NCBI GenBank assembly: GCA_014529385.2
Contig: CM043959.1
Coordinates: 49,169,928-49,233,927 of the forward strand
Direction: 5' to 3'
Length of the DNA: 64,000 bases
Source of the DNA: Adiantum capillus-veneris
Lineage: Eukaryota; Streptophyta; Polypodiopsida; Polypodiales; Pteridaceae
Numbering within the stretch: the stretch's first letter is position 1; every line of letters starts with the position of its first letter. The position numbers and the translations under genes are program-made. Shown in pieces: positions 47,296-60,541 of this stretch. The notes under the pieces are model-generated. The model was given only the letters and a program-made list of their open reading frames with translations. It made no database searches and was not told the origin of the DNA.

Positions 47296-48140
47296 GGGGA
47301 TTAGAGATTCGACAAGGTAAGGGGGAGAGTATCTCTATGGATTTTGTAGTAGGACTACCTACTACAAATCGTGGCCATGATGCCATTTGGGTAATTGTAG
47401 ACCGTCTCACAAAGATGGGTCGATTCATTCCCACTAAGACTACGGTTAAGACATCGGAATTAGCACGGCTATTTGTAGAGCATATATATAAACTCTACGG
47501 TCTTCCAGCTAGTATCATTAGTGACAGAGATCAAAAGTTCGATAATCACTTCTAGAGAGCTGTGTTCCAAAAGTTGGAAACTAAACTTAATCTAAGTACG
47601 GCTGATCATCCTGAAATGGATGGTCAAACAGAAAGAGTTAATCAAGTGCTAGAGGATATGCTACGAGCATACGTTAGCAAGAAGCAAACCAATTGGGAAG
47701 ACTACTTACCTATATTGGAATTTTCTTATAATAGTTCAGAGCATGTGACTACACGGTTTAGTCTATTTATACTTTTGTATGGATTTCAACCTAGATCACC
47801 CGTTACGGTGGGGTTGGCTAAGGAGAAGATACAACAAGTGAAGGATTTTCTCCAAGACCATTTTGACATGCTTCGAGTTGCTCGACAGAATGTTAATCAA
47901 GCTCAAGATCGATATAAGAAGTACACAGATGAGCATCAATGTCTTACTACTTTCAAGAAGGAGACAAGGTTTTTCTCAAATTTTTGGATCATTCGTAAAG
48001 TATGAAGCCGGGAAAAGTTGCTAAACTTTCACTACGCTATTGTGGACCGTTTACCATTCTCAAACGTATAGGTCAAGTGGCCTATAAGTTAGCTCTTCCA
48101 GAGCACTCGCGAGTTTATCCTGTTTTTCATTTTTAGCCGT
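47296..48140 (+). pseudogene. Chromovirus integrase, left part of the nest host
   Basis: This is homologous to the minus-strand copy at 24346-25170: [62 protein letters not shown] with the catalytic Glu, and LPEHSRVYPVFHF. A stop at about 47556 and a frameshift near 47990 break it. It is interrupted at 48140 inside the TAGCCGT corresponding to the SRL codons, and continues at 63623. Confidence 0.85.
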
Positions 48141-49121
<981 letters not shown>

Positions 49122-50179
49122 CATAATGTTCTAATGCACTCATCCAATCCAGTTGAACCTCCTGTAACTGTAAGAGCCTCTCTTTAAATGCATCACTAGG
49201 CGGCCCAAGCAACTTCTCTAACATCTTGACCGCAGGCAACTCTACTTCCACATGCAATAGTGCTTCCCTTCCATACACCAAATGAAATGGAGTAAACCCT
49301 GTACCTGTCTTCACCGAAGTTCGGTAAGCCCATAATGCACCAGGCAATTCCAAATCCCAATTCTTACCTTGGTGCTCTGTCACTTTCAAAAGAATTTGCA
49401 CCAACTCACCATTGAATCTTTCATTTAAGCCATCACACTGTGGATAATAAGGAGTGGTATGCTGGTGCCTAATCTTCATCTTCGCGCATAAAAAATCTAG
49501 CAGTTTAGCTCTAAATCCTGGACCCTTATCTGAAAGTAGCTCTAATGGCACCCCAAACTTGCAACATATTTCATCATACACAAATTTTGCCACATCCTTT
49601 GCAGTGATCTGTTTTACTGCTAGCCTCTGCCCATCTAGAGAGATAGTCCACTGCAGTCAAAATATAGCGTTTGCCCCTGCTTGTGATAGATAATGAGCCT
49701 ATTGCATCAATCCCCCACTTTTCAAACACATCAAACGCCATAATGGTTTTTCGTAACTCTGGCTTCAACACTCTCTTCCCAAATGCTTGACACCTATTGC
49801 AAGACCTACACCAATGGTGAACATCCTTGTGCAAACTAGGCCAGACATACCCCTATTGCAAGATCTTATGCAAGGTGATCTTTAGAGCAAAATGGCCGCC
49901 ACATGCGCCTTCATGATTCTCTTCCAACACTGTGTAAAGCTCCTCCCTCCAAGGTACACGTTCAACACGAGATCAATCCCTTTTCATGTACAAGACATCA
50001 CCAATCAATTTGTACATGTATGCTCTACGCACAAAACCATACTTCTTAGACTTCTGAATGTCCTTCGGAATGATTCCTCTTAGCAAAAACTCTTCTTCTT
50101 GAGCCAAACTTTCCCAGCCATGATAAAGAGGTAAAGTGGTCCTCAACAATGCTTTGATCTGCTTCATGTGCCTCGCCAT
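49122..50179 (-). pseudogene. Integrase of the Tat-like element
   Basis: The zinc-binding cysteines (CRSCNRC, near 49805) are followed by the core start (KWGIDAIGSLSI, DYLSRWAEA), SDKGPGFRAKL and YYPQCDGLNERFNGE with the catalytic Glu, then FHLVYGREALL. A frameshift near 49590 divides it, and a stop lies near 49855. The C-terminal domain is absent because of the deletion at 49121. Confidence 0.87.
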
Positions 50180-50198
50180 TTAGAGCACATTCAATATG

Positions 50199-51990
50199 TT
50201 AGATGCTCCATGCTTCGAACTTTTTAAACAGGCCTTTAATTCTGAAACACATTTCCTTCAATGAGGTGTTCTTGCTCTTCCACACACCCAGCACTTGCTT
50301 CACAACTAATAAGGCATCACCTTTTATGCTCAACCTTCTAATCCCATGCTTCAAACAAATGTGTAATCCAGCTTCCAAAGTAGCATATTCAGCCTCATTG
50401 TTACTGTGAGCATCCAATTTGAACCCTCTCTTACATACTAGCTTCCCCTCCGGATCATAAAGTGCTATACCCCCTGAAGCTGCATCATGGCTCTTTCTGT
50501 ATGAGCCATCAAAGAACAAAACATGTGCATTGCTGATCTGTGGAACTTCTTCAACTACCCTTCTCACCACCTCTTCCTTAACAAGGAGGGGATTCTCCTT
50601 GTAGGTCAACAAATCGGCTAGGGTAGCCCTTGTACTGTCTTCCACTAGAAAAGAGAATTCAAACTCTTGCAGCTCAATTACCCATTTCTTCACCACAGTT
50701 GACATGTTAGTGCCATTAATTAACTGTGGCAAAAAAGCGTAACTCGTCAAGAAAACAAAAGGTCGTGGTAGCAAGTAATGACGAAATTGCCGCCGACAAC
50801 AAGCAAATATTACACTGTCCATCACTAGCTCTACTTCCGAGAATTTTCTCTCTGCTACCAACTTCACTCGACTTGCACAATACACTGGCCTTATATAATG
50901 GCTGCCCTTCCCCTTTTGAAATAGCATGGCTCCAATGGCATCATCCCCTACTGATGGATTTACATAAAACACTTTCTCCCAATCAGGAGCCTGCATGGCT
51001 GACAACCCCCCTAACACCTCTTTCACCTCTTGAAACACTTCTTCACACTTGTCATCCCATTGCAATGGATCATGCTTTGCCACCTGTTGTAATGGATAAA
51101 GAAGCTGAGAAGACAATGGAATAAACCGTGCCATGTAGTTCACTTTGTGTATAAAAGTTGCCAATTGCTTTGTACTCGTAGGTGATGGAAGAAGAAAAAT
51201 AGACTTAACCTTGTCCGGATCAGCCTCAATGCCATTTTCTGACACCATATGGCCCAATAACTTCACCCTTGGCTGTGATAGATGACATTTCTTTGGATTT
51301 ATTTGTCTTCCACATTGATCATATCGAGCCAATACCATTTGCATCTTCTCATGGTGCTCAACCCTACTGCTGTATACATAGAAGTCATTCATAAAAGCTT
51401 TAACACAACTACCAATGAAAGGTTCCAATACCCAATTTGCTCTCTCTTGATAGAAAAGATGGTCCATTTGACAACCGAAATGGCAATACCATGTAGCAAT
51501 AACAGCCCCATGGTGTAATGAAAGTTGTCTTTGTTCGGTCTTTAAGAGCAATCTTCAATTGAAAATAGCCTGAAAAACCATCACACACACTGTACCTCTC
51601 ATAACCTGCCACTGAATCCAAGATTTGATCAATGAATGGAAGAGGATATGGGTTCTTCTTAGTGGCTGCATTTAAGGGATTAAAATCTACACAAATCCTC
51701 CACTTTTCATCCTTCTTTGGACTAACAACTACTGGACTCACCCATTCTATGGTCTCCATAGGGACTATGAACCCTGCCTTCAATAACTTGTCCACCTCTT
51801 CCCGAAAGGCTTCCATCTGCTCTTGACCCATCCTTCTTACCCTTTGCCACACTGGCTTAGCACCTTCTTTCAGCTCTATATGCATCTCTTCGCCCTTGAA
51901 CCCTCTGATCTCTTCATATGAAGTAATGAACAAATCAGGAAAACTAACCAGCATGTGCAAATAGATCTCCTTCTCCATAGCTGAAAGGTC
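50199..51990 (-). pseudogene. Reverse transcriptase, RNase H and a second RNase H of the Tat-like element
   Basis: Frame 51409-51978 carries the protease-reverse transcriptase link and reverse transcriptase (WRICVDFNPLNAATKKNPYP, YSVCDGFSGYFQLKI, TPWGCYCYMVLPFRLSNGP). After a frameshift near 51480, frame 50199-51551 continues. The catalytic motif reads F-M-N-D, with Asn in place of the first Asp. Then come LLGHMVSENGIEADPDKV, RNase H (FYVNPSVGDDAIGAML), and a second, distinct RNase H: VLFFDGSYRKSHDAASGGIA, NNEAEYATLEAGL, KGDALLVVKQV. Two RNase H domains in this order are characteristic of the Tat branch of plant gypsy elements. Confidence 0.88.
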
Positions 51991-51995
51991 TCCAC

Positions 51996-52883
51996 TGTTA
52001 GCAGCGGCTAACGGCTACACCAATTATGCACCAAGCTGTGGATGTGCCATGGTGCACAATATTTACTTTTCATTGTATAGGGTTTGGGCTCATTTAGAAG
52101 TTCCAAAGTTGTATGAGTCTAAGCTAGAGAGCTCATTTTATCCCATAGTTGAAGGGTTTGAGGCCCAAAGCTATAAAAGAGCCCTATGCTTAATGAGAGG
52201 TCATTCTTGAGTGGTCCTTTTGAGAACTCTCTCCCTAGAGTAGGTCTTGATGGCCTGGCCTTTGAGCTTAATGTCCATGCTTAGAAGGCTAGTGCTAATC
52301 ACATGTAATTAGTGTAATCCTGTCTTAATTAATATAGTCTTCATTATGTTGTCAACAATCATGTTTCTCTACTTTCCTTCATTGTTTTGAAGTGTTGATC
52401 TTCTCTAATCTAACTCTTACTTATGCTAAGTTACTCCGATTAGTGGAGTCCTTATCTAACTCTCTGGATTAAGCGGAGTGGGCGTACTCATGATTGAGGG
52501 ATTAGAGTTGTCCTCTAATGGTGTGCTTGTGTGTGTGTAGGTTTAAGAAGCCTCGAGCTTAATTTGATTATGTGTGACTTGATTTGGACACCATGATTGG
52601 CATGGTTGAGGTGGAAGACTTGAATGCGATCTTGTGTGCTTAATCGTCAATGCATGTAATTAGAGTTGTGCTTGAGAGATTCCAAGATTAGTGTGTTTCA
52701 CTTCGTTGCTTGATGTGTGTAGATGATTGCTTGAATTGATGCTTGATGTGCGATTAGCATTAGTTGTTTGGGATGATTTCTATTTGCATTGGAGGATGAC
52801 GCTCTTGAATCCTCTCAATCTTTGCATAAGATGATGCTCTCGCACATTCTTTGTGTGATGCCTCCAAGTCCTAGCTGGGTCAT

Positions 52884-52929
<46 letters not shown>

Positions 52930-52979
52930 GATTGATAGATTTTGTGGGAGATTGCCTATGCTATGGCGAGCCTCCAACA
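51996..52979 (+). repeat. 5' LTR of the non-coding element
   Basis: Termini are TGTTAGCAGC and CTCCAACA. It contains a TATA box at 52172-52179 and a (CT)n run at about 52887-52927. By eye it differs from the other LTR at only a few percent of positions. Confidence 0.95.
52172..52179 (+). promoter_or_regulatory. TATA box in the 5' LTR
   Basis: TATAAAAG lies 176 bp from the LTR start; the same site in the 3' LTR is at 58517-58524. Its position suits a U3 promoter. Confidence 0.65.
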
Positions 52980-52980
52980 T

Positions 52981-52998
52981 TGGCGCCGTTGCCGGGGA
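52981..52998 (+). other. Primer-binding site, Athila/Tat type
   Basis: TGGCGCCGTTGCCGGGGA, one base after the LTR. This exact motif is common in plant Athila and Tat elements and is usually assigned to an aspartate tRNA. Confidence 0.92.
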
Positions 52999-54776
52999 CG
53001 GGTTGCCTACGCTAGTGGAGTTGAGGTTGCAAAAGATAAGATTAATTTGATTACTGATTTCTTGTAATTAGGTAGGATTTGCTTTGTGTGTAGTGTAATT
53101 AGGTTTAATTGGATGTGTATAGAGTCATTTCACCACAAAAACCCCTAAATTCTCTTTTGATTTTGCTAATTTTTCACTAACCTCCACTAATTTTGCATCC
53201 CATTCATGCTAATTTCGTGCTAATTGTACTAATTCCATGCTAATTTCATGCTAATTGTGCTAACCTAACCACTAATTTTGATTTGGAATGTATGCTAAAT
53301 CCCCTTAATTGAGGAGGATCATCACTCTTAATTGCTTTAATCTATGCCTAATCATGTGATTGAGTGTTGATTTTGGTCAATTTTTTGATCAATTTTGGAC
53401 CGAATCGGAGTTGCACACATGTGTGTGCAATGAAGTGTCTACGCGAGGAGCAAGGACTAAGCAAGCAAGCAATCAATTGTAAGTGGATTGACCTACTCCG
53501 TTCAATTTTTGATTGATTAAGTTGATCCCATTGAGTTGCTAAATCATTGCTATAATTAGGTGTGTGTGCCTAATTGATGGAATTTATGCCTAATTTGATG
53601 AAATTGGAATGAAATTGTAATCAAATTGAACACTTAAATGCTTGTAGATTGATGATTTTGCAAAAAATGTGTGTGCAAACATTAGGAATTGGCCTAATTT
53701 CGTTGTTAATTGAGCAAAAAATTGGATTTGTGCACCTAATTTTTGTGTGTGTGCAATGCTAAATTGAGTTAAAATGTGATCAATTTTTGATTAAAATTGA
53801 GTTAATTTAGCATGTATATACTCATGTATGTGTGATCAAGTGTGCAATTGATGAAATGCAATGAGTGTTTAATGAAATTTTTGCACAAATCGATGGCCTA
53901 AATTTAGGTGTGTGTGCCTAATTAATGGCCAATTATGCCTAAATTGGGGATGAATAATTGGTAGCAAGTGCCAATTATGATGATTAAAGACCTAAAAGAT
54001 CGGTGTGTATTTGATTGATTGGGTTTGGATGATTGACATGGGATATGAGCAATGAAAATTGCAATGATTGAATTCGGATACAAATTTGCATTTGAGAAAT
54101 AATGCACTACATTCATATGTGTATGCAATGCTTGATATAAACCGCCTTTGATAATTTTTTTTTTTGAGATTGCATGATGACTCAATTGAGGAATGAATGT
54201 TCTAATTGAATGTATGCGTACCATGCATTGGAATTAGACTAATTTTCGATACGGAATGTCTCAAAATATGGTAAGTATGCGCGATCGATTGTGTTAAGAA
54301 TGCATGCAAAAGTTTGAAATGAGATCAAGAAGAGAGAGGAATTGAAAGGGAGTGTGCATAGGCTTGTTGACATGTATATTGCTTAATTGATTGTAAGATG
54401 AATTGAAGAATGAAACGCAAAGGGGATTGACTTCGACAATGTTTGCATAAAGTATTATTATCGCAAGATTTTTTGTTAATTGATGCACCCCCAAATCATC
54501 TCCTGTCTTTATCTCCACTACAATATCATGCAACTATCCTTTTTCACACACTTGTTGACCATGGTTGTTTACAAAACCCTCAAAAACCTTTTCTAATGGG
54601 ACCATGCCCTTAAGCAAATTTTCAAAAAACACTATAATTTCAAATGTTATTATTTGCTGGCTGATGACCCCGGCCCTTCATTGTGTTGATAAGGCCAAAA
54701 CTCACACACTCACACACACACCCTTTTTCCACTAAAAGCCAATCGAGCTTGCTGCTGAAGTGGGCGCATCAAACTC

Positions 54777-54807
<31 letters not shown>

Positions 54808-55294
54808 AATTTGTTTGGTTCGCCAAGCTCATTGATTGCATTTTGTTTGGTTTGCCAAGCCTGTAAAGGCTCATTGATTGCAGCCTTTGAACTTTACACA
54901 CACACATGATGCTTGTAATGGCGCGCATTAACACACACACACTTCCTCCTGGTTGCCCCACCCCTCTTTCGCTGCTGATTTCGGGTCTGCAACTGCACGT
55001 CTAGCCCGCCTTATATGCACCACGACCGCCTTCAAGATCTCTGGCCCACCCTCATCTTCCTTCAAGAGCTTGAGGTACTGCCCCACACACACACACAACC
55101 CGCTGGGTTGCTACTGCCAATCACACGCCCACACACCTGTTGACCCGGAGTCGACCCCACCCATTGGCTGCATGCCCTGCACAAGCAAAAGCTGCCAATC
55201 GACTGTCTCAATTGCGCTGGGGCCTGGGCAATGGAACCTCCAAACAACACACACACACCCCACCCATGCCGATTATGGCGTTGCACTACACCTC

Positions 55295-55295
<1 letters not shown>

Positions 55296-55382
<87 letters not shown>
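55296..55382. repeat. (CA)n microsatellite, about 43 units
   Basis: A pure CA run. The Thr/His-rich open frames (54953-55559) are its translations. Confidence 0.97.
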
Positions 55383-55383
<1 letters not shown>

Positions 55384-56454
55384 GCCGAAATCCGTCAGCC
55401 TGCCACATTGCCTTCACAGAAGGTCGCCAGAAGGAACTTGAAAAAAAGAAAAAAAGAATTCAAATAACATTTTTTTTGGAGAGTGTTCCCACCCTTGCCC
55501 CGATTCGGAATCCAATTCATCTTCGTCTCTCACTCAGTTCACCGAGTGTCATTTGCTAACAAATAAAATAATACGTGGACTCTTATCAAGGGAAGATCTC
55601 CATACATCAATCATTTGAGGGAATGGTCTTGAGTTTATCAATGTGACAATATTGTTGACCTAGAGAGAACGAGTGAGACTGTGAAAAATGTTGACTTAAG
55701 GATTGGTTTAAACGGCAGCTTTTCATTGATAACCATTCAAAAGGGTGTTCACAGTAAATTTTGAGAGTTCATTTGGTTTTTATTGCACATGAGTGTTGGT
55801 TGTTGTCATGCTAACATCGATCTACCTCTCGTGCAAAACTAAAAACTGAAAAAACTCATTAGGATGACAACCTCTTTTGTCATGGTGAAAATGAGAAACT
55901 CATTTTAAATGCATTCATTGGCCTATGATGGAGATTCGGGTTTTGAATGATCACTTCAGAGAGAATTGAAACTTGATTTCATCATCTTCTTTTTTCTCTT
56001 TGATATAGGAATATATTTGCTACTCTAGAGCAAGGTGTGGGTATGGGCATGGGTAGTGGGGGTGATAATTGTGTGAGTATTTGGCTTATGCATGATCCAG
56101 TGATTGGCTTTATTGAAACATTCTCTTTGCATTAAAAGGAAAGTTATTTTTTGGCAAGCATATGAACTTCAAAAGATATCATTGCTAATGCTTTAATGCT
56201 TGGGTAACATTGTGCATTTTGGGCTTGATATTGATTATGCATTTTAGTGCTTGAATTGAATGAAAAATCATTGGAATTGATCTTATTTAGGCCAAGAGTG
56301 AGCATGAAATTTTTTGGGCTTATCATTGATTATGAATTCCGTTAGTGCTTGTATTGGATGTTCAAAAGCTAAAGAGTGACTAATGATTTGAGTCTTTTGT
56401 GAAGTGATGTGGGCAGGTGTGTGATTTCATTGATCCAAGAAGGGGTCATCATTG

Positions 56455-56890
56455 CAAAATTTGGCTAATTAGAGCCATTCCAAATGTTTGGGTTAAAGTT
56501 GTAATGCTAGCTCATAGCTTGGTCTAAAAATGCAATTTTTTTCATTTTGAGCTAGTGTTTAGCTAACTTTTTGAGCTTTCAAAGTACAAATTTGGCTATT
56601 GAGAGCCACTCACTTTCATTTCATCAAGTTGCAGCCATCTCTAGCTCATAGAGTGTGCTCTAAAAATTGTAAAATTTATTGAGCTAGTTGTTAGCCAACT
56701 TTTTGAAAAGCTTTAAATTGTAAAATTTGGCTATCGAGAGCCACTTCATTTCATTCAAAAGTTGCATTATTTTTAACTCTTGGCTTGTTTTTTTTAATTC
56801 CATATTTCAAGTGAGCTAGAAATTAGTTGACTTTTGAATCATGCATGAGGGATTGTACAAAATTGCAAAATTTGCTTTTGTAGAAGCATT
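56455..56890. repeat. Diverged tandem repeat, period about 131-145 bp
   Basis: The phrase AAATTTGGCTATTGAGAGCCA and variants occur with TTGG at 56461, 56592 and 56727, and a decayed form at 56872. Each of the first three is followed by a CATTTCATT-like and GAGCTAGT-like block. Confidence 0.7.
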
Positions 56891-58325
56891 TTTCCTCTCT
56901 CATCATTGTTGTGTATGCATAAATTTGCTACTTTAGAACATTATGTGCATAACCAAAGGCATTTTTTTCCCTTGGGTTTTTTCCCTCTGGCAAATTCGGG
57001 TATGCAAGACCCTAGCTTTAGGTTTTCATTAATGTTTTGTGTGCATTTGGCTTTCAATAGTTGGCTTTTTGTAACTTGTGTTTACACTTAGCTTCATAAG
57101 GCTTCTTTTGCAAATAAAAAGGATCAAGAGACTTCTCTACACAAAGGATGCTTGCTCAAGGATGCTCAAAGAGCATGAATAGGTGTAATCCTTCCATGAT
57201 TTTGCTCTTTGTTCATCTCTCCATTCTCTTGCTTGGTTTAAGTGAAATTTTGCTTCTAAGCTATGGGTTTTTCATGTTTGAAAGCTAGGCATTTTAAAGT
57301 TTCAACACTTTGCTTTGTGAAAATTAAACTCATCAAAAAATTAGGTTTTATGTGTGCTAATCATAGATAATTGTCCTTGACCTTAGGTTAATGTAGGTTC
57401 ATTTCTTGCTAGTCCTAGATTCTTAGTGATAATCTTAATACTACATTCTCTTTTAACATGACCTAGGGCTATGATTAGGCTTTAGTATTTTTTAGTCCAA
57501 TTACCATTAGTATCTCATAAAGGAAGCAATAAAAATGTGCTAAAAAATGAACCATAAAGCAAAGAAGTGTCCAAAAAAGTAGCAAAAATGCTACTAAGGC
57601 ACATGAAAATAAAAGTTCTATGTTATGTTGTGTCTATGTGAGGCCTAGCGCCTTATTGACACTTGGTAGGCGAGGGGAATCACCTTGGCTCGCTTGGTCA
57701 AGGCCCTAAACCGATGCCCTGGGTTGATAGGGGTTAGCTGTCACCTTAGTAAGATAGTAGGCTTTTGGAACACCTTCTTGAGGGTTCAAGGAGCCGAGAG
57801 TCGCACCTAGACTTTCCTTGGGGTGGTAGCCTTGTGATTGTGCTTTAGTACTTCAATGAATGACTAAATCAAAACTTCCATGAGCTTCAAAAACTTTGAC
57901 AATGTACTAATAGATTAGGAGCTTTTTTATAGCCCGTAGACATGATAGACTTGAATGATTTATTAAGATTGTTCACATAGTTTTTAGGCTAGTAGGTTTA
58001 TAAAATTTCATTAGCCTAGGGTCATAATTGATTGCTTGTGTTTCATGCATAAAACTGAAATTTCAAGTGGTTTAATCTTCACAATAGTTTGAGTATTTTT
58101 TTGCTTTATGTTGTCTAGTTTTTGACTATGATTGACCCATCTTTTAGAAGCAAAAAATCACTTTGCATGATTGTTCATTTATAATTCAGGTTTTAATCAT
58201 TGTTGGTGGCCTTTGATGCTCATTACTTGTTCTTATGTTTTACAGCTCAACATTTCTTCCATGGACTTGCGTTCTACCATGTCACCGTGTCTTGCTTCAC
58301 CGACACACGAGGACGTGCGCCAAAT

Positions 58326-58339
58326 TAGGAAGGGGGAAG
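58326..58339 (+). other. Polypurine tract of the nested element
   Basis: TAGGAAGGGGGAAG ends directly at the 3' LTR start (58340). Confidence 0.88.
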
Positions 58340-59226
58340 TGTTAACAGCGGCTAATGGCTACACCAATTATGCACCAAGCTGTGGATGTGCCATAGTGCA
58401 CAATATTTAATTTTCATTGTATAGGGTTTGGGCTCATTTAGGAGTTCCAAAGTTGTATGAGTCTAAGCTAGAGAGCTCATTTTATCCCATAGTTGAAGGG
58501 TTTGGGGCCACAAAGCTATAAAAGAGCCATATGCTTAATGAGAGGTCATTCTTGAGTGGTCCTTTTGAGAACTCTCTTCCTAGAGTAGGTCTTGATGGCC
58601 TAGCCTTTGAGCTTAATACCCATGCTTAGAAGGCTAGTGCTAATCACATGTAATTAGTGTAATCCTCTCTTAATTAATATAGTCTTCATTATGTTGTCAA
58701 TCATGTTTCTCTACTTTCCTTCATTGTTTTGAAGTGTTGATCTTCTCTAATCTAACTCTTACTTATGCTAAGTTACTCCGATTAGTGGAGTCCTTATCTA
58801 ACTCTCTCGATTAAGCGGAGTGGGCGTACTCGTAATTGAGGGATTATAGTTGTCCTCTAATGGTGTGCTTGTGTGTGTGTAGGTTTAAGAAGCCTTGAAC
58901 TTAATTTGATTATGTGTGACTTGATTTGGACACCATGATTGGCATGGTTGGGGTGGACGACTCGAATGCGATCTTGTGTGCTTAATCGTCAATGCATGTA
59001 ATTAGAGTTGTGCTTGAAAGATTCCAAGATTAGTGTGTTTCACTTCGTTGCTTGATGTGTGTAGATGATTGCTTGAACTGATGCTTGTTGTGTGATTAGC
59101 ATTATTTGTTTGGGATGATTTCTATTTGCATTGGAGGATGAAGCTCTTGAATCCTCTCAATCTTCGCATCCGAATGATGCTCTCCCACATTCTTTGTGTG
59201 ATGCCTCCAGGCCCTAGCCGGGTCAT

Positions 59227-59270
<44 letters not shown>

Positions 59271-59320
59271 GATTGATAGATTTTGTGGGAGATTGCCTAT
59301 GCTATGGCGAGCCTCCAACA
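58340..59320 (+). repeat. 3' LTR of the non-coding element
   Basis: 981 bp, TGTTAACAGC to CTCCAACA, with a TATA box at 58517 and a (CT)n run at about 59228-59268. Confidence 0.95.
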
Positions 59321-60541
59321 TCCACCACTGATCATTTGTGTCATCAATTCCTGCTTCTTTGACAAGTGAACCTTGGTCTGCATCAGCCCTTCAATCACTT
59401 CGTAAGGCTCTTCACTTTCGTCTTCAACCTCATTTGCAAATGCTACTAAACCAGACTCCTGGATTTCTTTGTCCATCAAAAGGAATGCAACATCAGCATC
59501 CTCATCACTGCTAGTAGTACTATCACTGTCCTGATTAGTCACTGTGGAATAGTCTTCATCACTAGACTCATCCTCATCTTCATAAAGCTCTTCCAATCGT
59601 TTCCTTGTGTCCATATTTTAAAGCTTCTTGGCACCTATCTTTCCATAGAGGCTAATCGTACCACGTCTCCAATCTCGAACAGCTCCCACTGCACGTAACC
59701 ATGGTCTGCCTAGTATAATAGGATATGCTCCCAACCCCGCTGGCATCACATGAAAATCAACCACTGCCTTTGCATCATATGCCTACACTTCTAAGCTCTT
59801 TACAACACCCAAACATTTTACTTTTTGATGGTTTGCCAATCTAATCTGGAAGCCTGACACCCCACTCACTGTAAGACCCATCTTCTCAACGCATGAGTGT
59901 GTTATAACACATATTTGAGCCCCACCATCAACATAACCTTGTCCTAGATTTTTTCTTTTGTGCCACACATCTACTATTGGGCAAATGTCTGGTAGCTCAT
60001 CCATCGCCAACACCTTCACTGAACCTCTCTCTGGCTCTTTCTCCATTGGGTTAACCATCCTCTTCCATTGTCTCTTTAGCTTAAGAACCATCTCTATAAG
60101 CTGCCCAAAAGTAACATCTGCTTTACTGCTTGTCAGATCCTCCTTCAAGTCATAGCTTAATTGCCCATCCCCTAGTGGAAAATATGACACATGAAACTTG
60201 CGACGAGCCCTTCTTTTCCTCTTGGCTTTGACATCCTCGCCTTCATGGCTCTTTCCTTTCTTTTTACTAGGACCTGGGGCACTTCTTCCTTCCTTTTCCT
60301 CTGTAGTCCTCTTCCCAATAGGCATTACTAATGTATCCTCTAGCTTTAATGCCTTCTCCAAGGTAACTACACTTAGCACTTTTGTCTTTCCCTTTTCCTC
60401 TTGTGTTAACCCACTGGTTCCTTCTTCTCCTTTAATTTCGATGCCATAATCATTTGACCTAGTTAGCAACTGTCTTGGCAATGGATACATGTCTCCACCC
60501 ATCCTTGGTGGCTTATCACATTGCGGGCTGATGTGTCCCAA
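59321..60541 (-). pseudogene. Protease and linker of the Tat-like element
   Basis: Frame 59783-60541 begins just after the zinc knuckle (GHISPQCDKPP), runs through a basic region (KRKRRARRKFHVSYFPLGDG) and reaches the protease (GQGYVDGGAQICVITHSCVEKMG). There the usual D-S/T-G catalytic triad reads D-G-G. A stop near 59782 is followed by GAYPIILGRPWL and an acidic linker (DEDESSDEDYST) in frame 59297-59614. The linker ends at the nested element. Confidence 0.78.

Larger units (their letters stand above)
52999..58325 (+). other. Non-coding interior of the nested element
   Basis: I see no gene. Contents include an AT-rich part with many GCTAATT motifs (53160-53280), (CA)n runs at 54779-54805 and 55296-55382, and a tandem repeat at 56455-56890. 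A more GC-rich, conserved-looking block lies at 57640-57850 (CGCCTTATTGACACTTGG, CCTTGGGGTGGTAGCC). Such large non-coding interiors may carry packaging or RNA structure signals. Confidence 0.7.
51996..59320 (+). mobile_element. Complete non-autonomous LTR retrotransposon (large non-coding type)
   Basis: The element is 7,325 bp: LTRs of 984 bp (51996-52979) and 981 bp (58340-59320), a primer-binding site one base after the first LTR, a polypurine tract just before the second, and identical five-base flanks TCCAC (51991-51995 and 59321-59325). The 5,360-bp interior has no coding frame beyond repeat translations, so it must borrow proteins from an active relative. Its primer-binding site is of the kind found in Athila and Tat elements. 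It split the Tat-like gag-pol in the protease-reverse transcriptase linker; joining the flanks (minus one TCCAC) restores an open frame across the site. Confidence 0.95.

Noticed and set aside
54953-55559. Frames of 139-162 codons in the nested element
   Set aside because: About half of each is a CA repeat translation, three frames are open together, and the element is otherwise non-coding.
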